A stretch of DNA of 38,176 nt. Origin: CAYOCE01 sp964402405. Lineage in GTDB: Bacteria > Pseudomonadota > Alphaproteobacteria > UBA7879. Within the stretch, counting starts at the first letter, position 1, and every line of letters starts with the position of its first letter. The DNA is taken from contig CAYOCE010000007.1 in NCBI GenBank assembly GCA_964402405.1, positions 1-38,176 of the forward strand, written 5' to 3'. The position numbers and the translations under genes were made by a program. The notes below the pieces were generated by a model. The model did no database searches. It was not told the DNA's origin and saw only the letters and a program-made list of their open reading frames with translations. Of the stretch, positions 1-8,346 are shown in pieces.

Positions 1-7
1 TTGCCAT
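1..7 (-). CDS. Start of a gene running off the left edge (partial)
   Basis: On the minus strand an ATG at positions 7-5 is preceded by a strong ribosome binding site (AAGGAG, 8 bases before the ATG) and by a good promoter at 37-64. Only the first two codons (Met-Ala) are inside the window, so the product cannot be named. The call rests only on the start signals. Confidence 0.5.
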
Positions 8-36
8 AGTGTGCTCTCCTTACTGAATTTTCACAC

Positions 37-64
37 ACTATATCACTAGAAAAAATTATTTCAA
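37..64 (-). promoter_or_regulatory. Sigma-70-type promoter of the leftward partial gene
   Basis: Read on the minus strand: -35 TTGAAA (64-59), 16-base spacer, -10 TATAGT (42-37), about 30 bases before the ATG at position 7. It lies between the end of the nucleoside transporter gene and the leftward start, so the leftward gene can be transcribed independently. Confidence 0.5.
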
Positions 65-91
65 TATATTTTTATTATAATTATTACTTAT

Positions 92-1351
92 TTACCAAAA
101 CCACCAAAGCAAACCAACAATGGTGCCACTCAGGCAGGAGGCTAAGGTTCCCGCGAGTAAAGCTTTGAACCCCAGGTTAACGATTTCATCACGCTTTTCA
201 GGGACAAGGGCCCCAAGTCCGCCAATTAAAATCCCAATGCTGCTGAGGTTCGCAAATCCACACAAAGCATAAGTCATGATGACACGACTCTGGGGAGATA
301 GCGTTCCCTCCTTAAGGTTCGCCAACTCTAGGAAAGCATACATTTCATTCAGAATGGTTTTGATGCCCAACAGAGAGCCCGCCGCCTTGGCCTCCACCCA
401 GGGAATGCCCATGAGCCAAGTCACCGGTGCCATGACCCAACCCAAGATCAGCTGTAGCGTTAACACCTCTCCCCCAATTACAAATAAGGCTAGGATTTTA
501 TTCACCAAAGCCACAAGGGCAATAAACACCACCAACATGGCAATGATATTGAGGAATAGACCTAACCCATCACTAGTGCCTTTGGAGAGGGCGTCCATAG
601 AACTGGAAAACTTGTAAGGCATGACCATTTCCCCAGATGTATCTTTTTTCTCATGGGGAATCATCAACCTGGAAATGGTGATGGCGCCAGGGATGCTGAT
701 GATGGAGGCTGTCAAAATATGGGTCAGCGCATCGGGAATAGCACCCTGTAAAATGGTGGCATAAATGGCGAGGATAGTGCCCGATGTAGTGGCAAGTCCC
801 AACGTCATGACGGTGAAAAGCTCGCCCCGGGACATGCTTTTCAAATAGGGACGTATTAATAACGGGGCCTCTGTTTGGCCCAAGAAAATCTTGGCGGCAC
901 TACACACCCCCAAGGCGCCGCCCATCCCCAAGAAACGGGTAAAGAAATAGGAAAGACCCTTCACAATGAGGGGCAAAATCCGCCAGTGAAACAGGAGCAT
1001 GGCAATGGCACTCACCACCATGATCATGGGAAGAGCTTGGAAGGCAAAGACAAAAAGGCCATGGGCCTTGTCCGGAATAACCTCGAAAGGGGCAGGCGCG
1101 CCCCCCAAATATCCAAACACGAAGCTGGTACCCGCAATGGTGGCATCTTTCAGCGCCATGACTCCCTTGCCTAAATATTCAAAGGCACACCTGATAGGAG
1201 GAAACTTTAGGATTAAAATAGCAAAGGCGATCTGAGCCCCCAGTCCCACCACAGTATATTTCAAACTAACCTTTTTCTTGTTCTCCGAAACCGCCCAGCA
1301 AAATATCAAAATCGCCAAAATACCGAGAATGCCTTGAGGGAAATATGTCAT
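92..1351 (-). CDS. nupC: Concentrative nucleoside transporter (NupC/CNT family)
   Basis: Inner-membrane nucleoside:cation symporter for uptake of nucleosides. The 419-residue length is normal for bacterial CNT proteins. The sequence is strongly hydrophobic, with the family's conserved stretches: GQTEAPLLIRPYL near residue 157, which carries substrate-binding residues, and GIKTILNEMYAF in the C-terminal half, matching the CNT G-x-K-x3-N-E-F motif with Met for Phe. The start has an AAAGGA ribosome binding site about 7 bases upstream. It lies 21 bases downstream of the hepT-like gene on the same strand, so it probably shares its transcript. Nucleoside scavenging fits a host-dependent lifestyle; the exact substrate cannot be read from sequence. 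Confidence 0.9.
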   Translation of the reverse strand: MTYFPQGILGILAILIFCWAVSENKKKVSLKYTVVGLGAQIAFAILILKFPPIRCAFEYLGKGVMALKDATIAGTSFVFGYLGGAPAPFEVIPDKAHGLFVFAFQALPMIMVVSAIAMLLFHWRILPLIVKGLSYFFTRFLGMGGALGVCSAAKIFLGQTEAPLLIRPYLKSMSRGELFTVMTLGLATTSGTILAIYATILQGAIPDALTHILTASIISIPGAITISRLMIPHEKKDTSGEMVMPYKFSSSMDALSKGTSDGLGLFLNIIAMLVVFIALVALVNKILALFVIGGEVLTLQLILGWVMAPVTWLMGIPWVEAKAAGSLLGIKTILNEMYAFLELANLKEGTLSPQSRVIMTYALCGFANLSSIGILIGGLGALVPEKRDEIVNLGFKALLAGTLASCLSGTIVGLLWWFW

Positions 1352-1372
1352 AGGATCGTCCTTTCTTGTGGG

Positions 1373-1783
1373 TTATAAATCACTCTTATCACCAAACTGG
1401 GATTGGATGCTATCAAATGTTTTCTTCATGACTGGATAATATCCTTTAATATGGGAATAAATGACGTCAGCCAATTCTTGTTCATAGGTGTGGGCAGTAA
1501 GGTTACGATCTTTTAACATGTCCAACCAGACCTTTTCATCATCAATTAATCTAGCGGTATAAGCTTGTTGTAAAATAGCCTTTGGAAGAGAGACTTCTCG
1601 TCCATTTTCTTCTAAAATAGCCTTTAAGCATTTCCAAAACAGTTCTATGGAAAATTCAAAGCGCTGAATGGTAGCATCAATGTTGCTACGATCTTCTTCC
1701 ATAGGCTTATCTATCATGATTTTTAGCCTAGACAAAGCTCTTCCCAGAGTTTCTATTTTTTTTCTAACTTTATGGTCACTCAT
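1373..1783 (-). CDS. hepT: HepT-like HEPN toxin (nucleotidyltransferase substrate-binding family)
   Basis: A 136-residue all-helical protein of the HI0074/HEPN family. It carries the HEPN ribonuclease motif in the RX4HXY form: R93, H98 and Y100 in DRNLTAHTY. In studied HepT/MntA pairs the Tyr of this motif is AMPylated by the partner nucleotidyltransferase, which silences the RNase. The start overlaps the stop of the upstream MNT gene by 4 bases (ATGA), so the two are translationally coupled. Family and partner are clear. Whether this copy is an active toxin is inference from the intact motif. Confidence 0.88.
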   Translation of the reverse strand: MSDHKVRKKIETLGRALSRLKIMIDKPMEEDRSNIDATIQRFEFSIELFWKCLKAILEENGREVSLPKAILQQAYTARLIDDEKVWLDMLKDRNLTAHTYEQELADVIYSHIKGYYPVMKKTFDSIQSQFGDKSDL

Positions 1784-2091
1784 ATGGTTTTTTCTCGCTC
1801 AAATAAAACAACCTTATCCTGCTCAATGCTCTGACGTAAGGAATAGTTTGGGCTTAGTTCATCAAATCGCACGCAGTCAATTTGTAACAAAGTATCTGCG
1901 TCGTCAATAATATCCAAAACCTGAAACCAGTCTTCTTTTGTTGCCTTGGGACAATCTATGGCTAGATCAATATCTGCACGTTCCATATTGTCCCCTCTAG
2001 CCCGGGATCCAAACAGGAAAATACGGTCGACAAAAGGCAGATTCATCAGCTGATGAAAAAAATTGAAATCTTGAATTTTACGGTCTTGCAT
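1780..2091 (-). CDS. mntA: MntA-like minimal nucleotidyltransferase (antitoxin)
   Basis: A 103-residue MNT-fold nucleotidyltransferase. The catalytic signature is present: GSRARG at residues 28-33, followed by the metal-binding pair D40 and D42 in ADIDLAID. In characterised HepT/MntA systems this enzyme transfers AMP to a tyrosine of the HEPN toxin and neutralises it. Its gene overlaps hepT by 4 bases and precedes it in the transcript. A GAAGG ribosome binding site sits just upstream of the ATG at 2091. The short length is typical of the antitoxin class rather than of kanamycin nucleotidyltransferases. Confidence 0.9.
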   Translation of the reverse strand: MQDRKIQDFNFFHQLMNLPFVDRIFLFGSRARGDNMERADIDLAIDCPKATKEDWFQVLDIIDDADTLLQIDCVRFDELSPNYSLRQSIEQDKVVLFEREKTI

Positions 2092-2179
2092 TCATGCCTT
2101 CAAACATAGATAATTTTCTCCAACTTGCTACTTTTTTCGGATATAGTCAACCTAAGAACCACCCCCATGAAAATGGCCT

Positions 2180-2242
2180 GGCCACCCCGTTGAAAAACGG
2201 GGTCCACCTATCGAATGGATCCCGACCTACACCAGGGTGGCC
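2180..2242. repeat. REP-like palindromic repeat
   Basis: An outer 8-bp inverted repeat (GGCCACCC 2180-2187, GGGTGGCC 2235-2242) encloses a perfect hairpin CCCCGTT-GAAA-AACGGGG (2185-2202) with a GAAA tetraloop. The same hairpin core recurs at 16224-16241, with a variant at 30129-30146. It sits in the 171-base gap between the divergent mntA and the small membrane protein gene. Confidence 0.75.
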
Positions 2243-2262
2243 TAATTGAAAGGAGAATTTTT

Positions 2263-2385
2263 ATGGGAATTGATATTCAAGGAATGTTTGACACTTTTTA
2301 TACCATCATTGGTTTTTTTGTGTTAATGACCGTTGTGCTGGCGGTTTTGTGGGGATTTGAACGCAAAAAACATAGGAAAGATTAA
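2263..2385 (+). CDS. Small single-span membrane protein, 40 aa
   Basis: A 40-residue reading frame starts with ATG at 2263, preceded by a textbook ribosome binding site (AAAGGAG, about 9 bases upstream). The peptide has a short amphipathic start, a hydrophobic stretch of about 19 residues (roughly 13-31, rich in Ile, Phe, Val and Leu) and a basic tail ending ERKKHRKD, predicting one membrane span with the C-terminus in the cytoplasm. The stop lies 6 bases before the rmuC start, so the two are probably co-transcribed. I do not recognise a family. The strong start signal and sensible topology argue that it is real. Confidence 0.65.
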   Translation: MGIDIQGMFDTFYTIIGFFVLMTVVLAVLWGFERKKHRKD

Positions 2386-2391
2386 CAGTAC

Positions 2392-3639
2392 ATGCTCTAT
2401 ATTGCTTTATTTTTAGGCCTTCTTGTTGGGGTGTTGCTGGTTGCTTTGATTCTAGCGCTAAAAAAACAGGCTGACCTAAAATCCCAAAATATGGTCCTGG
2501 AGGCTCATTTAAAAAATGAACAGCAAAATGCTTTGGAAAAAATAAAACTCCTGGAAAATGCGGAGGCAAAGATATCCCAGGCGTTCAAGGCTTTGTCAGC
2601 TGAGGCGCTTTCTCAGAATAATCAATCCTTTTTAACCCTCGCCAAAGAAAGCATGGAGAAATTTCATGAGGGCGCCAAAGGGGAATTAAGTCTAAAACAA
2701 AAGGCCATTGCGGATCTGTTGACGCCTGTTCAAGAAACGCTGAAGAATGTGGATCAGAAAATTGGCGACTTGGAGAAGCTACGGGTGGGGGCCTACGAAG
2801 GCCTGAAACAACAGGTCAGCAGTCTGATTGAAACCCAGAAAAATCTGCAAACAGAAACGGCCAATTTGGTAACGGCTCTGAAGGCGCCCTCAGTCCGAGG
2901 ACGCTGGGGCGAAATGCAATTGCGTCGGGTGGTGGAAATGTCGGGGATGCTGGCCCATTGTGACTTTAATGAGCAAGTTTCCATGAAGGATTCGGATTCT
3001 AACCTCAGGCCCGATATGGTCATGCATTTGCCTGGAAATAAAAATGTGGTGGTGGATGCCAAGGCACCCTTAGGGGCATACCTTGAGGCCTTGGAAGCCA
3101 AGGACAATGACGTGCGCTTGCAGAAACTAAAGGACCACGCCCGCCAGGTGCGGCAACACATCCAGGCCCTTAGTTCCCGGGCGTATTGGGAGAAATTTCA
3201 ACCAGCGCCGGAATTTGTGGTGCTGTTTTTACCGGGTGAAACTTTCTTTAGCGCGGCCTTGGAACAAGATCCCTCGTTAATTGAAATGGGGGCAGAACAA
3301 AAGGTGATCTTAGCAACGCCCACCACTTTGATTGCTTTGCTGCGGGCCGTGGCCTATGGATGGCGGCAGGAGCAACTGACGGAAAATGCCAAGGAAATTA
3401 GTTTATTGGGACAGAGTTTATATAAACGTTTGGGAGATCTGGGAAAACACATTAACAAAATGGGCCGTGCCCTGGGAACAGCCGTGGATGCGTACAATCA
3501 AACCGTTGGGACCCTGGAACACCGAGTCTTTGTGACGGCCCGGAAATTCCAAGAATTAGGCGCCGCCTCCCATCAAGTAGAGCTAGATCAAGTTGAGCCC
3601 TTGGATCGCTTGACAAGGCGTGTGGAAGAGGATGAGTAG
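2392..3639 (+). CDS. rmuC: DNA recombination protein RmuC
   Basis: RmuC-family protein thought to limit recombination between inverted repeats; the family carries a nuclease-like domain. An N-terminal membrane anchor (residues 1-23) is followed by a coiled coil to about residue 110 and then the RmuC domain. Conserved blocks are GRWGEMQLRRVVEMSGM, VVVDAKAPLGAYLEA (the Asp and Lys match a PD-(D/E)XK-type core) and FLPGETFFSAAL. The length of 415 residues is normal. The ATG at 2392 lies 6 bases after the small membrane protein gene and has only a weak AGGAAAG-like ribosome binding site, suggesting coupling to it. Confidence 0.93.
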   Translation: MLYIALFLGLLVGVLLVALILALKKQADLKSQNMVLEAHLKNEQQNALEKIKLLENAEAKISQAFKALSAEALSQNNQSFLTLAKESMEKFHEGAKGELSLKQKAIADLLTPVQETLKNVDQKIGDLEKLRVGAYEGLKQQVSSLIETQKNLQTETANLVTALKAPSVRGRWGEMQLRRVVEMSGMLAHCDFNEQVSMKDSDSNLRPDMVMHLPGNKNVVVDAKAPLGAYLEALEAKDNDVRLQKLKDHARQVRQHIQALSSRAYWEKFQPAPEFVVLFLPGETFFSAALEQDPSLIEMGAEQKVILATPTTLIALLRAVAYGWRQEQLTENAKEISLLGQSLYKRLGDLGKHINKMGRALGTAVDAYNQTVGTLEHRVFVTARKFQELGAASHQVELDQVEPLDRLTRRVEEDE

Positions 3640-3699
3640 ACCCCTTGTCTTTTGACAATCTCCAAGGCATTATCCAGATAAACAAAGGATTATTGACGA

Positions 3700-4818
3700 A
3701 TGAAAATTGCGATTCCCAAAGAACGACAAACCCATGAAACCCGTGTGGCGGCTTCCCCAGAAACAGTCAAAAAACTGATTGATTTGGGACATGAAATCAC
3801 CGTTGAAACAGGTGCGGGGACTTTATCTGCCATGCCTGATGAGTCCTACCAAAAGGCAGGGGCAAAAATTGGCAAGACGGCAAAAGATATCTATAAGGAT
3901 GCGGATATTATTCTGAAGGTTCAACGACCCACACAAGACGAACTCACCCACATGAAAAAGGGCGCTATCTTGATTGGGATACTACATGCCATGACAATGC
4001 CTGATCATTTGAAAGCGTACCAAGCTGCAGGAATTACAGCCATTGCCCTGGAAATGATTCCCCGAATCACTAGGGCACAAAGCATGGATGTGTTGTCCTC
4101 GCAAAGCAATCTTGCAGGGTACCGGGCAGTGATCGAAGCCACCTTTGCCTTTGGTCGAGCCTTTCCTATGATGATGACCGCAGCCGGAACAATCCTACCC
4201 GCCAAGGTATTGGTGCTAGGCGCAGGGGTTGCGGGCCTACAGGCGATTGCAACGGCAAAGCGTTTAGGGGCCGTTGTATCAGCCTTTGATGTGCGCCTCG
4301 CTGCCAAAGAGCAGGTGGAAAGCCTAGGCGCTACCTTTGTTTCCGTTCCGGAGGCTGAAGATGCCCAAACAGCGGGGGGATATGCCAAGGAGGTCTCCAA
4401 GGATCAACAGGAACGCCAGGCCCAATTGATTCATGAGACTCTAAAGTCCATGGATATCGCCATCACCACGGCCCTAATTCCTGGAAAACCTGCCCCCCGA
4501 TTAATCACCACAAAAATGGTGGATGATATGAAACCAGGATCCGTCATTGTGGATATGGCCGTTGAAAATGGGGGCAATTGTGAAGTCAGTGAGCTTGGAA
4601 AAATGATGGATCACAAGGGTGTCAAAATCATTGGATATCCCAATTTAGCAGGACGTATTGCCAGTGACGCCAGCACTCTTTATGCCAGGAATATTCTGAA
4701 CTTTCTAAAATTAATCCTAACGGATGATAAAAAAGTAACATTGAATTTGGAGGATGAAATTTTAAAAGCGGCCGTCGTCGTACAGGATGGTGTGCTGGTG
4801 AAATCTCTTATGGAATAA
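3700..4818 (+). CDS. pntAA: NAD(P) transhydrogenase subunit alpha, part 1 (PntAA)
   Basis: NAD(H)-binding soluble domain (dI) of the proton-translocating transhydrogenase. The N-terminus (MKIAIPKERQ) and the Rossmann loop GAGVAG at 174-179 are typical, as is the IPGKPAPRLIT segment. At 372 residues it ends before any membrane segment, the split form usual in alphaproteobacteria, where pntAB and pntB normally follow directly. Here the next gene is coq9 on the other strand, so the partner subunits are elsewhere or missing. Alanine dehydrogenase is a related fold, but the length and the C-terminal half fit PntAA better. Confidence 0.88.
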   Translation: MKIAIPKERQTHETRVAASPETVKKLIDLGHEITVETGAGTLSAMPDESYQKAGAKIGKTAKDIYKDADIILKVQRPTQDELTHMKKGAILIGILHAMTMPDHLKAYQAAGITAIALEMIPRITRAQSMDVLSSQSNLAGYRAVIEATFAFGRAFPMMMTAAGTILPAKVLVLGAGVAGLQAIATAKRLGAVVSAFDVRLAAKEQVESLGATFVSVPEAEDAQTAGGYAKEVSKDQQERQAQLIHETLKSMDIAITTALIPGKPAPRLITTKMVDDMKPGSVIVDMAVENGGNCEVSELGKMMDHKGVKIIGYPNLAGRIASDASTLYARNILNFLKLILTDDKKVTLNLEDEILKAAVVVQDGVLVKSLME

Positions 4819-4825
4819 GAGATTT
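4801..4825 (+). terminator. Hairpin over the pntAA stop codon
   Basis: A perfect 10-bp stem (4801-4810 with 4816-4825, 5-base loop) includes the pntAA stop codon TAA at 4816-4818. No uridine run follows, so it is a weak intrinsic terminator at best and may instead protect the transcript end. Confidence 0.4.
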
Positions 4826-4857
4826 CTGGTGGTGAAAGAACACAGCGCTTACTTCTT

Positions 4858-4900
4858 CTGGATCCCCGCCTGCGGGCTTTAAGCCCTTGGCGAGGATGAC
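4858..4900. repeat. GC-rich palindromic repeat, GGATCC...GATGAC type
   Basis: A GC-rich island in AT-rich surroundings, with nested inverted repeats (GGGCTT-TAA-GCCC at its centre) bounded by GGATCC and GGATGAC. It resembles the common intergenic repeats ending in GTCATCC and is related in style to the array at 36541-36830. Confidence 0.5.
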
Positions 4901-4941
4901 AGCATATTTCAATGTTTATGCTATGTTATCCAGAATTTAAC

Positions 4942-5472
4942 TTACATATACCGTTCCATTTGTCCGTCACACCAAGTTAAGGCTTGATCTAGAAACGCCA
5001 TAGTGACCTCGAGGGACTCAGTTTTATCCCCCAGCCATTTGTAAAATGTTAGTAAATAAACCCCCAATACACCCTTTTCTTTCGCATATCCGATAGGGCC
5101 TTCTGTGGAAATGTTAGCTAATTTCAAAATTTCCTGCGCTACCTGTTGTTCTAGGCAAGAGATCCCTAAAATTACCTTTGGATATTTCCATCCTTGATCA
5201 ACAATGGCTTGAAGTCCTTTTTTATAAGGTGCCATGTATTCAAAACGAACTAGGATGATCTCAAACAAACGTTCTTTGGGGGAAACTCCCTGGAGCGTGT
5301 GAATATTTATGGATTCCTGTAATTTTTCACCAATATGACTCTCAAAAATTTTCAACAATTCTTCTAGGTTTTCAATCGTATGAGAAGCAAGCCATACCTG
5401 AAGACCCTCTTGATAAATACGATCAAAGGCGTTTTGGAGAATTTCTTCTTGAGAGGAGTGTTTTTCCTGCAT
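4942..5472 (-). CDS. COQ9 family protein (ubiquinone biosynthesis)
   Basis: A 176-residue helical protein with the COQ9 pattern: an N-terminal TetR-like helical part, then RFEYMAPYKKGL (residues about 77-88) and a C-terminal helix with DKTESLEVTMAFLDQAL, matching the conserved D..S....T...LD..L segment. COQ9 proteins bind isoprenoid lipids and present ubiquinone intermediates to the COQ7 hydroxylase. The family is essentially mitochondrial and alphaproteobacterial, which supports the host assignment. It stands alone on the minus strand between pntAA and lgt. Confidence 0.82.
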   Translation of the reverse strand: MQEKHSSQEEILQNAFDRIYQEGLQVWLASHTIENLEELLKIFESHIGEKLQESINIHTLQGVSPKERLFEIILVRFEYMAPYKKGLQAIVDQGWKYPKVILGISCLEQQVAQEILKLANISTEGPIGYAKEKGVLGVYLLTFYKWLGDKTESLEVTMAFLDQALTWCDGQMERYM

Positions 5473-5554
5473 AAAAATATAGAATCCTTTTTTTGGCTAT
5501 GATAAATTGGAACTAAGAAAACATAACCTCACGTTAAAGGCATAACGAATACCC

Positions 5555-6340
5555 ATGATTTCATTTCCAAATATAAGCCCTATTGCCTTACAGCTTGGGC
5601 CCTTGGCCATTACCTGGTATGGGATGTCCTATGCCGTGAGTGTTCTTATTGGATGGCGCTATGCACGATATTTAACAAAACTTCTTCCCAATCGCAAATT
5701 AAATCCTGAATCCATGGATGAACTAATGTCATGGGTTATCTTAGGGGTCGTTCTAGGAGGGCGATTAGGATATGTGTTTTTTTATGAACCTCTTAAATAT
5801 TTACATAACCCCCTTTCTATCATTGCCGTGTGGCAAGGGGGAATGTCCTTTCACGGGGGATTGTTGGGGGTGATTTTTAGTGTTTGGCTGTTTTCAAAGC
5901 GTCATAAAGTCCCTTTTTTTAACACAATGGATATTATGGCTTGCGTTGTTCCCATAGGGTTATTTTTTGGGCGCATCGCTAATTTTATTAATGGGGAGTT
6001 ATATGGGAGAGTTACTGACAAATCTTGGGGTATAGTTTTTCCAGGAGGAGGCCCCCTACCCCGTCACCCCAGTCAGATTTATGAAGCTGGCCTCGAGGGT
6101 ATCTATCTATTTTTAATTTTAAATGTCATAGCCCTTAAATATCATGCCCAGCGTCATATAGGATTGTTATCAGGAGCATTTTTATTGGGGTATGGAAGTT
6201 TCAGAATTTTTGTGGAATGCTTTAGGGAGGCTGACGAAAATTGGGGATACTTGTGGGATGTGTTCACCATGGGGCAAGTATTAAGTTTGCCTATGATACT
6301 ACTAGGGCTATTCCTCCTATTTCGAGCTGTGGATCGTTAA
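5555..6340 (+). CDS. lgt: Prolipoprotein diacylglyceryl transferase Lgt
   Basis: Inner-membrane enzyme that attaches diacylglycerol to the lipobox cysteine of prolipoproteins, the first step of lipoprotein maturation. Its 261 residues form several membrane spans. The Lgt signature GRIANFINGELYGR lies at residues 139-152, and the conserved GGMSFHGG segment with H100 and the GGRLGY block near residue 68 are present. The ATG is chosen because the N-terminus (MISFPNISPIALQLGPLAI) matches the family; the ribosome binding site is weak (AAAGG, 13 bases away). Pal (28507-29025) is a likely client. Confidence 0.95.
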   Translation: MISFPNISPIALQLGPLAITWYGMSYAVSVLIGWRYARYLTKLLPNRKLNPESMDELMSWVILGVVLGGRLGYVFFYEPLKYLHNPLSIIAVWQGGMSFHGGLLGVIFSVWLFSKRHKVPFFNTMDIMACVVPIGLFFGRIANFINGELYGRVTDKSWGIVFPGGGPLPRHPSQIYEAGLEGIYLFLILNVIALKYHAQRHIGLLSGAFLLGYGSFRIFVECFREADENWGYLWDVFTMGQVLSLPMILLGLFLLFRAVDR

Positions 6341-6353
6341 ATTTCAGAGATCT

Positions 6354-6390
6354 GCGGTGCTCATGTACTAAATGTACATGTGCGCTCCGC
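6354..6390. repeat. Stem-loop repeat downstream of lgt
   Basis: A perfect 7-bp inverted repeat, CATGTAC-TAAAT-GTACATG (6362-6368 and 6374-6380), lies inside a longer GC-rich stem (GCGG 6354-6357 with CCGC 6387-6390). No uridine tract follows, so it looks more like a dispersed palindromic element than a terminator. It fills the 130-base gap before the midA-like gene. Confidence 0.5.
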
Positions 6391-6470
6391 GATTCTTCAT
6401 TTAACTTCCCACATCTCAAAATAGTTCGGATATAAGAATAAAATAAAAAACTAAAGACCGGGAGATCTAC

Positions 6471-7535
6471 ATGCTAAAAAAAGCCATAGAAAAGCGTATT
6501 CTATCTGGGGTACCAATGCCGCTGATTCAATACATGTCCCTATGTTTGACTGATCCAAATCATGGATATTATATGAAAAAGAGTGGATTGGGAAAAGGGG
6601 AAGACTTGGTAACGGCGCCCGAGTTAACTCAGATGTTTGGGGAAATGATAGGGGCATGGGTTGCAGATGTTTGGCAGCAAATGGATCGCCCTCAGGATAT
6701 CCAGTTGGTTGAATTAGGGCCTGGACGTGGCACATTGATGCTGGATATTTTAACGATTCTGAGGATGTTCCCAGGGCTTTCGGATTTGGGAATTCATATG
6801 TTGGAAATCAGTCCTCACTTGATTCGAATTCAAAAATCAATGCTTTCAGGATTGCCTGTTGATTGGCATCAAACGATAGATAAGGTACTTGAAAAAATTC
6901 GAGGTCTTCCCGCTATTTTTGTTGCCAATGAATTTTTTGATGCACTCCCTATTCAACAATTTATTAGAACCGAACGGGGTTGGCGACAAATGCTGGTGGA
7001 TACTAAAGACAATGCTTTAACTCTGATTCCAGATGCCTTGCCTAGCTGTGTTGCTATTCCTCCGTACCACCATTATCCTATAGGAACTATTTATGAACTT
7101 AGCCCCATGGGACTTGAAATTGCCAAGAAAATTGGACATCATATTAAAGCTTTTGGGGGCGGTGTTTTAATTATGGATTATGGATATGAATATGGAGTAG
7201 GTAGCACATTGCAAGCTGCTAAAAAACATAAAAATGTGTCTATTTTTGATTTTCCAGGCGATAGTAATTTGACAGCGCACGTTCGGTTTTCTGACTTACG
7301 TCATACCTTTGAATCCCAGGGTTTAAAGGACGTTTTTTATCTAACCCAGAAAGACTTTCTAAAGGCTTTGGGGATTGAGGGGCGTGCCCAAGCCCTAAAA
7401 TCTTTAACAACAAAAGTAAAACAGCAGATGATTGATTTGGTTGTAGATCGTCTAATCGGAGATCACGATCCAGAGTATAATATGGGATTTGTGTCCAAAG
7501 TTTTGGGTGCCGTTAATTTACAAACAGAAAGTTAA
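6471..7535 (+). CDS. MidA/NDUFAF7-type SAM-dependent methyltransferase
   Basis: A 354-residue protein of the DUF185/MidA family. The SAM-binding loop VELGPGRGTL (residues 80-89) and the family motif VANEFFDALP (151-160) are both intact. The mitochondrial homologue NDUFAF7 methylates an arginine of a complex I subunit; bacterial members are common in alphaproteobacteria and assumed to act similarly. The start ATG at 6471 follows a GGGAG ribosome binding site. pgeF begins 7 bases after its stop, so the pair is likely one transcript. Confidence 0.88.
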   Translation: MLKKAIEKRILSGVPMPLIQYMSLCLTDPNHGYYMKKSGLGKGEDLVTAPELTQMFGEMIGAWVADVWQQMDRPQDIQLVELGPGRGTLMLDILTILRMFPGLSDLGIHMLEISPHLIRIQKSMLSGLPVDWHQTIDKVLEKIRGLPAIFVANEFFDALPIQQFIRTERGWRQMLVDTKDNALTLIPDALPSCVAIPPYHHYPIGTIYELSPMGLEIAKKIGHHIKAFGGGVLIMDYGYEYGVGSTLQAAKKHKNVSIFDFPGDSNLTAHVRFSDLRHTFESQGLKDVFYLTQKDFLKALGIEGRAQALKSLTTKVKQQMIDLVVDRLIGDHDPEYNMGFVSKVLGAVNLQTES

Positions 7536-7542
7536 ACAAGAT

Positions 7543-8319
7543 ATGGGTCAACACATCCCTCATTTTATTTCTCCTCTTCTAGAAAGCTCTAAAATTAGGC
7601 ATGGCTTCTTTGGGCGGCAAGGGGGAGTATCCTCAGGTGATTTTTCCTCTTTAACGGGTATTTTAAGACCAGGTGTTCCTTTAGAAGAAGTTTTTGAAAA
7701 TCGTCTTAGAATTATGGGAAACTTATTTTCCAAGAGTCTTCCAATGATGAGCGTAAATCAAATTCATGGGACGGATGTTATTACGATTGACAAAAATCTA
7801 TGGGAATTAGGCCAAGAGCCCCCAGCAGATGCGCTTGTGACCAATCAACCAGGCATAGTGTTGGCCGTTGCCACCGCAGATTGCGTTCCCTTATTATTTT
7901 TTGACCCCATATCCAATGTGATAGGTGTTTCCCATGCTGGATGGCGGGGGGCCTTTGCAGGGGTGATTGAAAATACCCTTACAGCCATGCAATCTTTGGG
8001 ATCCCAGATTTCAAATATCCTGGTCGCGATAGGCCCCTGTATTCATCAAGAATCTTACGAAGTAGATATCAATTTCTATAATACCTTTATGGAACACGAT
8101 TTTTCGAGCGGTTCCTTCTTTACCCCTACTAACGATCGGTATTTATTTGATCTACCGGGGTATGTTCGACATAGATTAGTTGCAGCAGGGATTCAACAGA
8201 TTGATCAGATACCGTACAATACGTATGCCCATCCAACTATTTTCTTTAGCTGTCGCCGGTCTTACCATCAAAGAGCTGCAAGCTTTGGATGCCAATTATC
8301 CGTGATTGGGCTAGTATAA
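7543..8319 (+). CDS. pgeF: Peptidoglycan editing factor PgeF (YfiH/LACC1 laccase-domain family)
   Basis: A multicopper-oxidase-like fold family member; E. coli YfiH/PgeF removes wrongly incorporated amino acids from peptidoglycan precursors, and relatives have purine nucleoside phosphorylase/deaminase activity. From the chosen start the putative zinc ligands are H75 (NQIHGTDV), C114 (TADCVPLL) and H131 (SHAGWRG); IGPCIHQESYEV and the C-terminal FFSCRR are also present. An open frame extends upstream to 7489 inside midA, but the ATG at 7543 gives the family's usual N-terminus and a 258-residue protein. Only a weak ribosome binding site is visible, suggesting coupling to the upstream gene. Confidence 0.9.
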   Translation: MGQHIPHFISPLLESSKIRHGFFGRQGGVSSGDFSSLTGILRPGVPLEEVFENRLRIMGNLFSKSLPMMSVNQIHGTDVITIDKNLWELGQEPPADALVTNQPGIVLAVATADCVPLLFFDPISNVIGVSHAGWRGAFAGVIENTLTAMQSLGSQISNILVAIGPCIHQESYEVDINFYNTFMEHDFSSGSFFTPTNDRYLFDLPGYVRHRLVAAGIQQIDQIPYNTYAHPTIFFSCRRSYHQRAASFGCQLSVIGLV

Positions 8320-8346
8320 GCTTGAATTTTTAGGAAGGAACAAAGC

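Noticed and set aside
276..1235. Several plus-strand frames opposite the nucleoside transporter
   Set aside because: They are antisense shadows of a well-supported membrane protein gene, without start signals or recognisable domains.
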